DNA of 12,059 nucleotides. It comes from Puniceicoccales bacterium. GTDB lineage: Bacteria; Verrucomicrobiota; Verrucomicrobiia; Opitutales; Oceanipulchritudinaceae. Under the pieces are notes generated by a model. That model saw only the letters and a program-made list of their open reading frames with translations, was not told the origin of the DNA and did not search any database. The stretch's first letter is position 1; every line of letters starts with the position of its first letter. Both the position numbers and the translations under genes were made by a program. This document shows, in pieces, positions 1-7,718 of this stretch. The stretch is taken from contig JAUVDD010000025.1 of NCBI GenBank assembly GCA_030595525.1, positions 1 to 12,059 of the forward strand. The letters are read 5' to 3'.

Positions 1-260
1 GCAGGAGGGTCAATTCCCTTGGCCGAGAGCAATTGAGGGAAGGCTTGGAGGGCTTGGGATTGTCCTCATTTGGCGAGCAGGGCAATTTTGTCCTTTTTTC
101 ACTGGAGAATGCGGAACAGGTATTTCATTCTCTGCAGGAAATGGATGTAATTGTGAGATCACTGGCTGGTTATGGATTGAAGGATTACCTGAGGGTTACC
201 ATTGGTACGGAAGAGCAAAACGAAAGATTACTGGAGGCATTGGGCAGACTATTGAAATAG
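1..260 (+). CDS. hisC: Histidinol-phosphate aminotransferase, C-terminal end (partial)
   Basis: The frame is open from base 3, before any start codon, so this is the 3' end of a gene that begins upstream. The last 85 or so residues resemble the C-terminal small domain of HisC-type PLP aminotransferases. They show an NFVLF strand, then VIVRSLAGYGL, then LRVTIGT followed by EEQNERLLEAL. In the family, the Arg of the LR(I/V)T(I/V)GT strand binds the substrate carboxylate. HisC transfers an amino group from glutamate to imidazole-acetol phosphate in cytoplasmic histidine biosynthesis. The catalytic lysine lies outside the window, so a related class I/II aminotransferase cannot be excluded. The stop is TAG, and the next gene starts 18 bases later on the same strand, so the two may be co-transcribed. 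Confidence 0.82.
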   Translation, partial: RRVNSLGREQLREGLEGLGLSSFGEQGNFVLFSLENAEQVFHSLQEMDVIVRSLAGYGLKDYLRVTIGTEEQNERLLEALGRLLK

Positions 261-278
261 CTGACCACTCCGATTATA

Positions 279-1616
279 ATGAACTTTCTGACCACAATTA
301 TTTCCGAATACCTGACTGAGCTGATCGGAATCCCTTTAACTCTGCTTCTAAATGCGCTTCTGGTTGCCTGTGAGATTAGCCTGATCAAGATTCGGTTCAG
401 TCATTTTAATACCGAATTACGGGACCGGGTAGAGGAGGATAAACGCATTGGATCTTTATTTGGTTCCGGTGATCGTACGATTCGAGTGATTCGATTCGGA
501 CTGACTGTCTGTTTAATTCTGTACGCTTTGTTGAGCTATCCATTGTTCAAATCATTGTTCAATAATCTGGAAATTTCAGCCTATGGATTAGTTACACCTG
601 TCTCAGCATTACTAGCATTTACAATAGCGGTATCCCTGCATCATTTGACCGGTGAATTGCTGCCACGCGCCTTCGGACTAGCTTATCCGTTACGAAGTCT
701 CCGGATGGGGACACCTTTGATTGTTATTTTTGGCTGGATCTCCCGGCCTGTCCGGAAACTTGTGTTTGGACTGGTCAGTTCCTTCTGGATGCTCTGGAAA
801 AAGGAAGATGTACCGGATTTGGATTCACTGGATTTGGAAACCCAGATCGAACTACTGCGAAAAGAATCCCCTGAAATGTCCCCGGTGGCTCAGTTGATCC
901 TAAAGAACACCCTCATGATGCGGGAACTTGTGGTTGAGGACGTCTTGTTGCCACGGAACCAGGTTAAATATTTTGATTTGAATCTTCCATTGCAAGACAA
1001 CCTGGAGATGGCCAAGGAAACTGGTCATACCCGATTTCCCCTTTGTTACGGTGATTTGGACCATTGTCTGGGGCTGATTCATATTAAGGATATTTTCCGT
1101 CACACGGGTGAGTTGGAGCAATTGGATTTGCGGCGAATCAAACGAAACATGATTCGAATCGATAGTGAGGAACCCTTGGAATCCGCGCTGACGAAGTTTT
1201 TGTCGCACCGGATGCACATGGCGTTGGTGATCGATGAATTCCGCGGAACTGAAGGTGTTTTAACCCTGGAGCGAATTTTGGAACAACTTGTAGGGGAGAT
1301 CCGGGATGAGTTTGATGCCGATGAGGAAGTGCTGATTAGTCCGGAAATGGATTCAGGAGAGACGGTTGTTTCAGGATTAACACCTCTCCATGAAATTGAA
1401 GGGAAGTTTAATGTGGATTTTGAGAATGAGGAAGTCTCCACAATTGGCGGTCTCGTGACTAGCGAACTAGGACGAATCCCGGATGTGGGGACGGAGATTT
1501 CAATCTCCAGCCTTCAGGTGGAGATTACCCAAGTTGACGAAACCCGGGTGGTCGAAGTGAAGATCCGCCCAGTTGATGATTCCGGGGAAAAGCATGCGGA
1601 CGAATCCAGGGAATAG
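279..1616 (+). CDS. CNNM / CorC-HlyC family membrane protein with CBS pair
   Basis: This 445-residue protein has the standard three-part architecture of the hemolysin-C/CNNM family. Residues 1 to about 170 form a DUF21-type membrane domain with hydrophobic segments near 15-37, 70-92, 105-125 and 143-168, and the typical GELLPR turn at 125-130. A CBS pair spans about 212-342; its second repeat holds ALVIDEFRGTEGVLTLERILEQLVGEI, of which the VIDEFRGTEGVLTLE part is highly conserved. A CorC_HlyC transporter-associated domain lies at about 358-432. Members are linked to magnesium or other divalent-cation transport or homeostasis, and the CBS pair senses nucleotides. The old name 'hemolysin' is not supported for most members. 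The ATG at 279 lacks a Shine-Dalgarno sequence, but it sits 18 bases after the hisC stop and gives a plausible start just before the first helix. The gene converges on the TPR gene with only 15 bases between the stops. Confidence 0.88.
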   Translation: MNFLTTIISEYLTELIGIPLTLLLNALLVACEISLIKIRFSHFNTELRDRVEEDKRIGSLFGSGDRTIRVIRFGLTVCLILYALLSYPLFKSLFNNLEISAYGLVTPVSALLAFTIAVSLHHLTGELLPRAFGLAYPLRSLRMGTPLIVIFGWISRPVRKLVFGLVSSFWMLWKKEDVPDLDSLDLETQIELLRKESPEMSPVAQLILKNTLMMRELVVEDVLLPRNQVKYFDLNLPLQDNLEMAKETGHTRFPLCYGDLDHCLGLIHIKDIFRHTGELEQLDLRRIKRNMIRIDSEEPLESALTKFLSHRMHMALVIDEFRGTEGVLTLERILEQLVGEIRDEFDADEEVLISPEMDSGETVVSGLTPLHEIEGKFNVDFENEEVSTIGGLVTSELGRIPDVGTEISISSLQVEITQVDETRVVEVKIRPVDDSGEKHADESRE

Positions 1617-1631
1617 CCGGGATAGTACCGA

Positions 1632-3314
1632 TTAAAGCGGATTTTTTTTCCAGATATCCCAACCTTGCATCAATTCCTGCTCGGCAATCATTCCGGCCAG
1701 GCCTTCAAGCAGCTGATCCCTGTTCCTGGTATACAGGAAGCGGTCGCTTTGGAGACGCTTATGGATGGATTCAATGAGTTTATAGTCAGGGCGACGCAGG
1801 TTGAACAGATCCTGAATGTGCTGGTCCAATGTGAAAAATGCACCAAGGCTCATCTCAACCTCAATCATCGTGGCGAGAACAGCTTCATTCTTTGAGTCCC
1901 GGTTGTAGGATTCCTGCAGGACACGCAATGCTTGTTCCTCCATTTCAAAAGCACGGAACCGTTTGGCAGCCTGATACAGTTGGTTGGCATTGGTTTGTCG
2001 CGATTCTATGAAGCTCTTCAAGTAAAGGTCACCTAACTCGGAATCTTCGAATCCAAAATATGCCAATGAACGAATTGCATTAAAACTACCCTGCACATTT
2101 TGCATCCATGCGGGATCTTCGTTTATCAGTTGATTGCATAGATTGATGGCCTCTTCATTTTGACCAGCTTGAACAAATGCTTCAGCCAAAGTTAGACTAA
2201 AAAGGCTTAAATTATAGCCGTTTTCCAGTGCCACCTCGTAAAGCCGTGCTGCAGCTTCCGTGTTTCCATAATCGGCACTGAGCTGGGCCAAAGCAATCAT
2301 CGCAGGTTCTTCTTCGCGATATTCCCTCAAAACAGAGTTAATCTCCTTGTCGCGCCGTTCGCGCATATTCGAAGCGGACAACACATCAATTAATTGGATT
2401 CTGGGCTGCCACTTCATCGGATTGTTGATCATTAATTTCAGTGCAAATTCCCGTGCCTCGCTGAACATGCCATTATCTTTATAAATACGGATCAACTGGT
2501 TGTAGAGTGGGGTGGCATTTTCCCTGGGAACAATCTTGAGTCCCGACAAAAGCACCTCGATAGCATCACCCGGCCGTCCTGTCTTATTGTACATATGGGT
2601 GCCCAGCAACAGGCCATCCATTGTGTTTTCAAGGTCAGTTTCCAGGAACAGTTCCTTTGCAATATCGAATTTGCCCATCTGCATGGCTGATTGCATGCGA
2701 CTAGCAAGTACAACCTGGTTGATTTCCTTCGGCAGGTCTTCTTCCATTAATGTTTTGCTAAGGTCCAGTAGCCGCTGGTCCTCTTTTTCCCTCAACAGCA
2801 TGGCACTGGTCAGGCGAAGAAAGTCTGCGTCACGAATCCCTTTATCGATTCCATCCTCCAAAAGGTCTATTGCCAGGTCCGGTCGCCAACCCGAATAGAG
2901 CTGGATTAGCAGCATACGACCTTCCACATTTTCGGGTGAACGCGCTACTCCTTCTCGCAAAATGCGGAATGCCCGGTTGTAATCCTCCCGCTCAAGGGCG
3001 TTTTTTGCTTGTTCTATTTGGTAATCACCTTGTTGGACCCGGACATTTCCACGATTCATAGGAAACACGACCATATCCATGAAGGACACATCTTCAAAGT
3101 TCCTGGCCTTTTTAAAAAACAGGTACAATCCCCATGATTTACCCATCCAGGCAATTAGACACAGGGCTAAAAAGGCAGTCGCCACGCGGCCCCAGCGGAT
3201 CCGGATACGGATTGTTCGGCCGGGGTGTAATTCACGTTGGGCGAATCCAAACCACGCAGAGTATATACGCGGGGATTCCGTTGCAGGTTCTTTTGAGGTG
3301 TTGGATTCGGTCAT
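1632..3314 (-). CDS. Membrane-anchored TPR-repeat protein
   Basis: This 560-residue protein has a basic, cytoplasmic-looking N-terminus rich in Arg (residues 33-43), one transmembrane helix at about 44-67, and a long helical region that is probably periplasmic. From about residue 95 to 520 it consists of degenerate TPR-like helix pairs. The clearest is at 96-140, with the pattern A..ALE..DY..AF.IL..G....P. TPR arrays are protein-interaction scaffolds. The gene diverges from a beta-barrel gene that leads an exopolysaccharide export module. By analogy with TPR proteins such as PrsT in exosortase-linked polysaccharide loci, it may scaffold the envelope export machinery; this is inference. The ATG has AAGGAA about 7 bases upstream, which supports this start. 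The coding strand carries an A8 run six codons before the stop (encoding part of WKKN). Exact repeat boundaries are not certain. Confidence 0.85.
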   Translation of the reverse strand: MTESNTSKEPATESPRIYSAWFGFAQRELHPGRTIRIRIRWGRVATAFLALCLIAWMGKSWGLYLFFKKARNFEDVSFMDMVVFPMNRGNVRVQQGDYQIEQAKNALEREDYNRAFRILREGVARSPENVEGRMLLIQLYSGWRPDLAIDLLEDGIDKGIRDADFLRLTSAMLLREKEDQRLLDLSKTLMEEDLPKEINQVVLASRMQSAMQMGKFDIAKELFLETDLENTMDGLLLGTHMYNKTGRPGDAIEVLLSGLKIVPRENATPLYNQLIRIYKDNGMFSEAREFALKLMINNPMKWQPRIQLIDVLSASNMRERRDKEINSVLREYREEEPAMIALAQLSADYGNTEAAARLYEVALENGYNLSLFSLTLAEAFVQAGQNEEAINLCNQLINEDPAWMQNVQGSFNAIRSLAYFGFEDSELGDLYLKSFIESRQTNANQLYQAAKRFRAFEMEEQALRVLQESYNRDSKNEAVLATMIEVEMSLGAFFTLDQHIQDLFNLRRPDYKLIESIHKRLQSDRFLYTRNRDQLLEGLAGMIAEQELMQGWDIWKKNPL

Positions 3315-3328
3315 ATATTTCCTTGATC

Positions 3329-3365
3329 AAAGAAATTATGGGATCTTTAATTCTTATCTTGTCAA
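3329..3365 (-). promoter_or_regulatory. Possible sigma-70-type promoter for the TPR gene
   Basis: On the minus strand there is a perfect TTGACA (+ strand 3360-3365) and a CATAAT (+ strand 3335-3340, five of six consensus bases). The spacer is 19 bases, longer than the preferred 17. Transcription would begin about 15-20 bases before the TPR start codon, leaving room for the AAGGAA ribosome site. The spacing makes this a moderate candidate only. It lies in the 161-base divergent spacer between the TPR and beta-barrel genes, and I see no further convincing element there. Confidence 0.35.
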
Positions 3366-3475
3366 CGGTTTCAGCCTTTTACAGCATGCAGTCTCTCAAT
3401 ATAGGGGAAATTTCCTTGTTGAAGTATACGGGATACCATACCAGTATTTCGAAAGTCGCTTGATTTATAACCATC

Positions 3476-4633
3476 ATGAAACCTCAAATTAGAATCTCAA
3501 TTCTTGCTATCACCGCTTTTGCGGCCTCTATCGCGAGTGCCGAAGGCCTCTACAAAATTGGTGATACACCCATCCATTTCGTTGGTGGAATCTCTTTGGT
3601 AAATGAAGACAACGTTTACCGGCAGTCTCAGAATGAAGTTAGTGATTGGCGCGTAGAATTTAACGCTGGCTTGGAATTCAGCATGGCTAAAGACGGTGCA
3701 GCCAGCACTTCTTTGCTAGTATCCAACCGCTGGGTGCGATGGGACGCTGAGCCGCTGGATAACAGTTTCCTGAAGATTAAGTTCAACTCGGTATACGATT
3801 CCGGTGTTGTACTTAGCAATGTGTATGCAAGCTTCGAGGAAGACTACTCAAGCCGTTACGATTTGGATTCATCTTCTGACGTCTACGGTGTGCTGATTCT
3901 TCGGGATACGGTAAAGGCTGGTGGCAATATCCGCTACGACATTTCAGAACTGACCGCCATGAAGGTGGGTGTCGATTACTCTGATGTTGACTATGACAGC
4001 CTGAACATCGACGGAGAATCCATGAACCCATACAGTGGTCACGATTCCATCAGCATTCCGGTAACCATGTTCTACCGCTTGCGTCCGAAAGTTGATCTAA
4101 CCACCGGTCTGCGTTACCGCCAGATCGACACTGATTCGAATGTTGAATACACCGATATGTATTACCATGTGGGTGCCATTGGTGAATTGTTCAGTCCGGT
4201 TATCCATGCTGACGTCAGTGTAGGATGGCAGGATCGTAATGCGAAGGGTAGCAATGCTGACTCCAGTTCCGCTTCCTACAAATTCAGCTTGATTTACACA
4301 GGTGATCCAAAGAGCACCATTTATACCACGGTTGCCCGTGATTACCGCACTAGTGCGATGGGTGGTCAAAGCTATGCCTTCACAAGCGCCACTTTGGGTG
4401 CCCGGTACGCCATCAGCAATACAATCGGGGTGAACGCCGCGATCGTTTACGGTGAAAGCGAATATGAAGAAAGTCTCCGTGCGGAAGATATTCAGATCAC
4501 TCGCCTTGGTGTCAGCTACAGCCCGAACGATTTCTTGACGGTTGATGCAACCTATTACCGCCGCGATGTTGATGGCAATGTTGCCAATTACGTCAACAAC
4601 GAGATCCGCGTTTCTGCATCGTTGAGGTACTAA
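3476..4633 (+). CDS. Outer-membrane beta-barrel protein of a polysaccharide export locus
   Basis: This 385-residue protein starts with a signal peptide at residues 1-22, with a likely cut after ASA. The rest is a series of alternating hydrophobic/polar strands rich in Tyr, Ser, Asp and Asn, with Gly-containing turns. Examples are the strands around TTGLRYRQIDTDS and IGVNAAIVYGESEY. It ends VSASLRY, an aromatic C-terminal strand as expected for insertion by the BAM complex. The closest general type I can suggest is the 'putative beta-barrel porin 2' group (EpsL-like), which often accompanies Wza/Wzc genes in exopolysaccharide loci. It may form or support the outer-membrane route for polymer, but substrate specificity cannot be read from sequence. 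The ATG has no Shine-Dalgarno sequence; TATAAC sits only a few bases upstream of it. A strong terminator follows the gene and separates it from the exporter gene. Confidence 0.85.
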   Translation: MKPQIRISILAITAFAASIASAEGLYKIGDTPIHFVGGISLVNEDNVYRQSQNEVSDWRVEFNAGLEFSMAKDGAASTSLLVSNRWVRWDAEPLDNSFLKIKFNSVYDSGVVLSNVYASFEEDYSSRYDLDSSSDVYGVLILRDTVKAGGNIRYDISELTAMKVGVDYSDVDYDSLNIDGESMNPYSGHDSISIPVTMFYRLRPKVDLTTGLRYRQIDTDSNVEYTDMYYHVGAIGELFSPVIHADVSVGWQDRNAKGSNADSSSASYKFSLIYTGDPKSTIYTTVARDYRTSAMGGQSYAFTSATLGARYAISNTIGVNAAIVYGESEYEESLRAEDIQITRLGVSYSPNDFLTVDATYYRRDVDGNVANYVNNEIRVSASLRY

Positions 4634-4665
4634 TCGCCCACTGAATTAATTCAATTTAGTCTTTT

Positions 4666-4700
4666 GGAAGAGGTCAATTTATGTTGACCTCTTCCTTTTT
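4666..4700 (+). terminator. Intrinsic terminator after the beta-barrel gene
   Basis: A perfect 12-bp inverted repeat (GGAAGAGGTCAA at 4666-4677, TTGACCTCTTCC at 4684-4695) encloses a 6-base loop and is followed by five T residues on the plus strand. There is no T run in the reverse direction, so it acts on the plus strand only. It lies 32 bases after the barrel stop and 22 bases before the exporter start, inside what otherwise looks like one operon. Confidence 0.9.
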
Positions 4701-4722
4701 GCAGGATTCGCCTTTTTAACTC

Positions 4723-5340
4723 ATGAAGAATTTCCGTATTTCTGGAATAATGAAGTTACTGTTCCTCTGTCTAACAATTCTGGGGAGTCTGGTTGCCAGT
4801 GCCCAGGATAAAGCTGGAGGAACTGACGCTTCATCTGATTCCTATGTAATTTCGCCCTTGGACTACCTGAAAGTTGCCCTGTTTGTAGCTGACGAGCCCC
4901 AGTTTACCTCAGAAATGCGTGTTACGCAGAACGGCACAATCACCGTGCCACATCTGGGTACAGTCGAGGTGGCCGGATTATCTGTAGATGCTGCCAGGGA
5001 GTCCTTGTACGCCCCTTACAATAAAGACTATTACGTAGAGCCGCATATTGATATTATTATTCTTAAGTATGCTGAGCGCAGTGTGACCGTGATGGGCAAA
5101 GTGAACCGTCAGGGTATGATACCATTCCCGAGTGAGAAGGGATTGTCTCTAATGGAGGCGATTGCTGCTGCCGGTGGATGGAGTAATGACAGGTTAGCTG
5201 ATCAGGATAAAGTCACCATTACTCGTACAAATAAGAACGGGGAAAAAGCAGTTTTGAAAGTGGATGCCCGGAAGCTAACCGGTAATGATTATCCACTGCA
5301 GGAGGGTGACTTAATTTATGTCCCAGAGCGAATCTGCTAA
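4723..5340 (+). CDS. Wza-type polysaccharide export protein (short form)
   Basis: This 205-residue periplasmic or outer-membrane protein belongs to the capsule/exopolysaccharide export family. A signal peptide ends near residue 27 (ASA before Gln28). A Poly_export domain follows at about 40-115, opening with YVISPLDYLKVALF and including RVTQNGTITVPHLGTVEVAGLS. One SLBB domain lies at about 119-200, with VTVMGKVNRQGMIPFP and LMEAIAAAGGW. It closes with the family-typical GDLIYVPER. E. coli Wza is longer, has further domains and is a lipoprotein. Here there is no lipobox, and the last residue is a lone Cys (IC). The protein is expected to join the inner-membrane Wzc-like kinase to an outer-membrane exit, probably the upstream barrel. 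An internal ATG at codon 10 (4750) is a reasonable alternative start, since the signal peptide would still be intact. Confidence 0.9.
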   Translation: MKNFRISGIMKLLFLCLTILGSLVASAQDKAGGTDASSDSYVISPLDYLKVALFVADEPQFTSEMRVTQNGTITVPHLGTVEVAGLSVDAARESLYAPYNKDYYVEPHIDIIILKYAERSVTVMGKVNRQGMIPFPSEKGLSLMEAIAAAGGWSNDRLADQDKVTITRTNKNGEKAVLKVDARKLTGNDYPLQEGDLIYVPERIC

Positions 5341-5366
5341 ATTCTGAATCTCAATTTCTTTCTTAG

Positions 5367-7619
5367 ATGAGTAACAATTACTATCAATCGAACTCCGGTG
5401 GCAGAGGATATTATGGTGGCGATGGCGATGGCTATGGCGGATATGCCGAAGGAGGGAATGCCCCTTCACGTAGCTTGAGTGACTATCTATTGATCCTCAG
5501 AGAGCGGATTTGGTGGTTGGTCGTATCGGCATTCGTTGTATTTATGGGGTTCGCCTTGTACACACTGAATGCACCACGATCCTATCGTTCAGGCTCCTCT
5601 GTGGAGATCCTACGGCAAAAGGACAAGGTTTTCCAAATTGAGGAAATCGTCCGGACAGAAGTTCTCAATGCAGAGGATTTCAATACCCAGATCAAGATTC
5701 TCGAGAGTGCGACAATTGTACAAGCTGTTGATGAACGGTTGGTTGGGAATTTGCGTCAACGTTTCATAGCTCCTTACGAAAAAGGTTTGGATGCCACCTT
5801 GAGAGGCATGCGAAGTGTCTCCGAGATTCTAATGTCGAATCGTTCGATTGCGCCGGTCCGTTTGTCTTTGGTGGTAAATATCATTTATGATCATCCGGAT
5901 GCTGAAATTGCAGCGATCGTCGCAAACTATTTTGCTGAGGAATACATTGATTTTAATCAAAACAAGCAAATTGAAGGTTCCTTGCGAGCGGTTGATGACC
6001 TGAGAAACCAGGCAGATCAGCAATTGAAGAGAATCCAGACCATGGAGATGCAATTGGCTGACTTTAAGGAAAAGTACGGCACACTGTCAGTCGAGAGATC
6101 GCAGGATATTGATAATCAGCAATTGATTAGTCTGAACATGCGGCTTGAGGAGGATAAGAAACTTTTTGATGATTCAACCATCCTGATGGAGCAAATAGAT
6201 GAGGCGACAGAGAAGGGTGAGCCTCTTTGGGAACTGATCTTTATTGCAACGCATTCCAATGTGCCAGAGTTACTGAACCGCCTGGCCATGAATAAAATCG
6301 AGATCGCCACGTTGTCGGAAAAATTCCGCTTGATGCATCCGACCATGATTGCTGCGAAGAACCAGCTTAATGAGACACAAAAAGAGCTGGACCGGGCAAT
6401 AACATCGGCGGCCTCAACCCTCCGCAATGAATACAAGCGATATACGGCAAACTTCGAGACTTCTGAGAAACGCTTAGCCCAAAAGCAGCAGGAGTTGATT
6501 GATCTGGACCGTATTCGTCCGGAATATGATGCAATGCTCCGGCAATTAGATGTTAGTCGGGAATTGTATAACCATTATTTCGGTCGAATGCAGCAGGCCA
6601 GCGTCAAGGTGGATACCAGTGGCCAAACAGCACGCATTATTGACCGAGCGGTTCAGCCGATGCGTCCTTTTAAACCGAACATTCCTCTGAATCTGGCAAT
6701 TGGTTTGGTTTTGGGTATGGGTGTTGGGTTTGGACTCGTGTTCTTGTTGGCGTTCATGGATGACAAAGTGAAATCCGCGTACGACATCGAGTCGATACTT
6801 GGTGTGCCGTTGGTGGGAATCGTTCCACATATTTTCAGTATTGATGCCCAGGAAAAAGCGAGAATTGTTGCCGATGAGCATGACAAGCATGCAGTTGAGG
6901 CATTTCGTTCAATTCATTCCACTCTCAAATTAAATGAGGAGAGCCGAAATGCGAAGGTACTCCTTTCCACAAGTACGATTCCCAGTGAAGGTAAGACTTT
7001 TGTCAGTACTAATACGGCAATAACTTTTGCCATGCACGGGGAAAGAACCATCGTGGTCGATGCTGACTTGCGTATGCCTAATGTGGCCAAGGGACTGGAT
7101 CTGGATGGCAGGCGTGGTGTGATTCAGTATCTTTCTGATGAGGCTGATTTGGATAGTGTCATTCAGAAGGAATACCTCCCTAATCTTGACATTCTGCCTT
7201 CAGGTGGCAGCTCAAAGAGCCCCACACAATTGTTGAGCAGTGAACGTTTCACGAATTTAATGCATGAACTGCGTTTGCGCTATGATCGGGTGATCATCGA
7301 TACGCCACCAATTGCCACCGTCAGTGATGCCATGAACATCCTGCCACTGGTCGATGGTATCCTGTTGGTCATTCGCTTTAACATGGTTAAGCGCAAGACG
7401 GCTGCTGTGAATATTCGTCGATTACGGGAATCGAATATACCCGTATTCGGGGCCATTTTGAATAACCTGAACACACATGTCGCGGGTTATTACTATTCAC
7501 ACTATTACGATAAGTCCTATAAGTCCTATAAACATTATTATCTGCAAAAACATGGAGCTCCTGAGACGGATCCGGATTCGATGGTCATGTCGGGATCGGG
7601 AGATCCTCCAAGAGGCTGA
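5367..7619 (+). CDS. Polysaccharide chain-length regulator / tyrosine autokinase (Wzz-Wzc fusion)
   Basis: This 750-residue inner-membrane protein carries both the Wzz co-polymerase and the BY-kinase parts. Residues 1-30 are a Gly/Tyr-rich tail. A membrane helix lies at about 48-67, followed by a Wzz domain and a long periplasmic coiled-coil region (about 205-400). A GNVR-type segment leads into a second helix at about 441-463 (PMRPFKPNIPLNLAIG before it). The cytoplasmic kinase has Walker A STIPSEGKT with Lys543, Walker A' VVDADLRMP at 563-571 and Walker B VIIDTPP at 642-648. A cluster of nine Tyr at 708-725 is the expected autophosphorylation tail. Wzc-type kinases cycle between phosphorylated and unphosphorylated states to control polymer length and export. 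The usual PGEGK is PSEGK here, which is compatible with function. The gene starts 26 bases after the exporter stop, without a Shine-Dalgarno sequence, and ends at a terminator. Confidence 0.93.
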   Translation: MSNNYYQSNSGGRGYYGGDGDGYGGYAEGGNAPSRSLSDYLLILRERIWWLVVSAFVVFMGFALYTLNAPRSYRSGSSVEILRQKDKVFQIEEIVRTEVLNAEDFNTQIKILESATIVQAVDERLVGNLRQRFIAPYEKGLDATLRGMRSVSEILMSNRSIAPVRLSLVVNIIYDHPDAEIAAIVANYFAEEYIDFNQNKQIEGSLRAVDDLRNQADQQLKRIQTMEMQLADFKEKYGTLSVERSQDIDNQQLISLNMRLEEDKKLFDDSTILMEQIDEATEKGEPLWELIFIATHSNVPELLNRLAMNKIEIATLSEKFRLMHPTMIAAKNQLNETQKELDRAITSAASTLRNEYKRYTANFETSEKRLAQKQQELIDLDRIRPEYDAMLRQLDVSRELYNHYFGRMQQASVKVDTSGQTARIIDRAVQPMRPFKPNIPLNLAIGLVLGMGVGFGLVFLLAFMDDKVKSAYDIESILGVPLVGIVPHIFSIDAQEKARIVADEHDKHAVEAFRSIHSTLKLNEESRNAKVLLSTSTIPSEGKTFVSTNTAITFAMHGERTIVVDADLRMPNVAKGLDLDGRRGVIQYLSDEADLDSVIQKEYLPNLDILPSGGSSKSPTQLLSSERFTNLMHELRLRYDRVIIDTPPIATVSDAMNILPLVDGILLVIRFNMVKRKTAAVNIRRLRESNIPVFGAILNNLNTHVAGYYYSHYYDKSYKSYKHYYLQKHGAPETDPDSMVMSGSGDPPRG

Positions 7620-7636
7620 TTCAGTTTATTTATTTT

Positions 7637-7664
7637 AAAAAACCGGCAATTCGCCGGTTTTTTT
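7637..7664 (+). terminator. Intrinsic terminator after the tyrosine kinase gene
   Basis: A hairpin with a CCGGC/GCCGG core (7643-7647 and 7653-7657) and a 5-base loop is flanked by A6 on the left and T7 on the right. The pairing therefore extends to about 11 bp and ends in a U tract. It closes the polysaccharide module 18 bases after the kinase stop. The A tract would also give a U tract on the minus strand, but no minus-strand gene needs it here. Confidence 0.92.
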
Positions 7665-7718
7665 GTTCTAATTAGACAAAACTTCAAACGGGTGACGCTT
7701 GAAAGGGTAAATTCATAA

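Noticed and set aside
1605..1650. Possible intrinsic terminator after the hlyC-type gene
   Set aside because: A T8 run is present, but I find only 3-bp or widely spaced pairings before it, so it is not a convincing hairpin.
2512..2898. 128-codon open frame on the plus strand
   Set aside because: It lies wholly antisense to the TPR gene, has a composition typical of a mirrored coding frame (Ser/Arg-rich), and no recognisable domain.
3079..3492. 137-codon open frame spanning the divergent spacer
   Set aside because: It is mostly antisense to the start of the TPR gene, runs into the beta-barrel start, and shows no domain or ribosome site.
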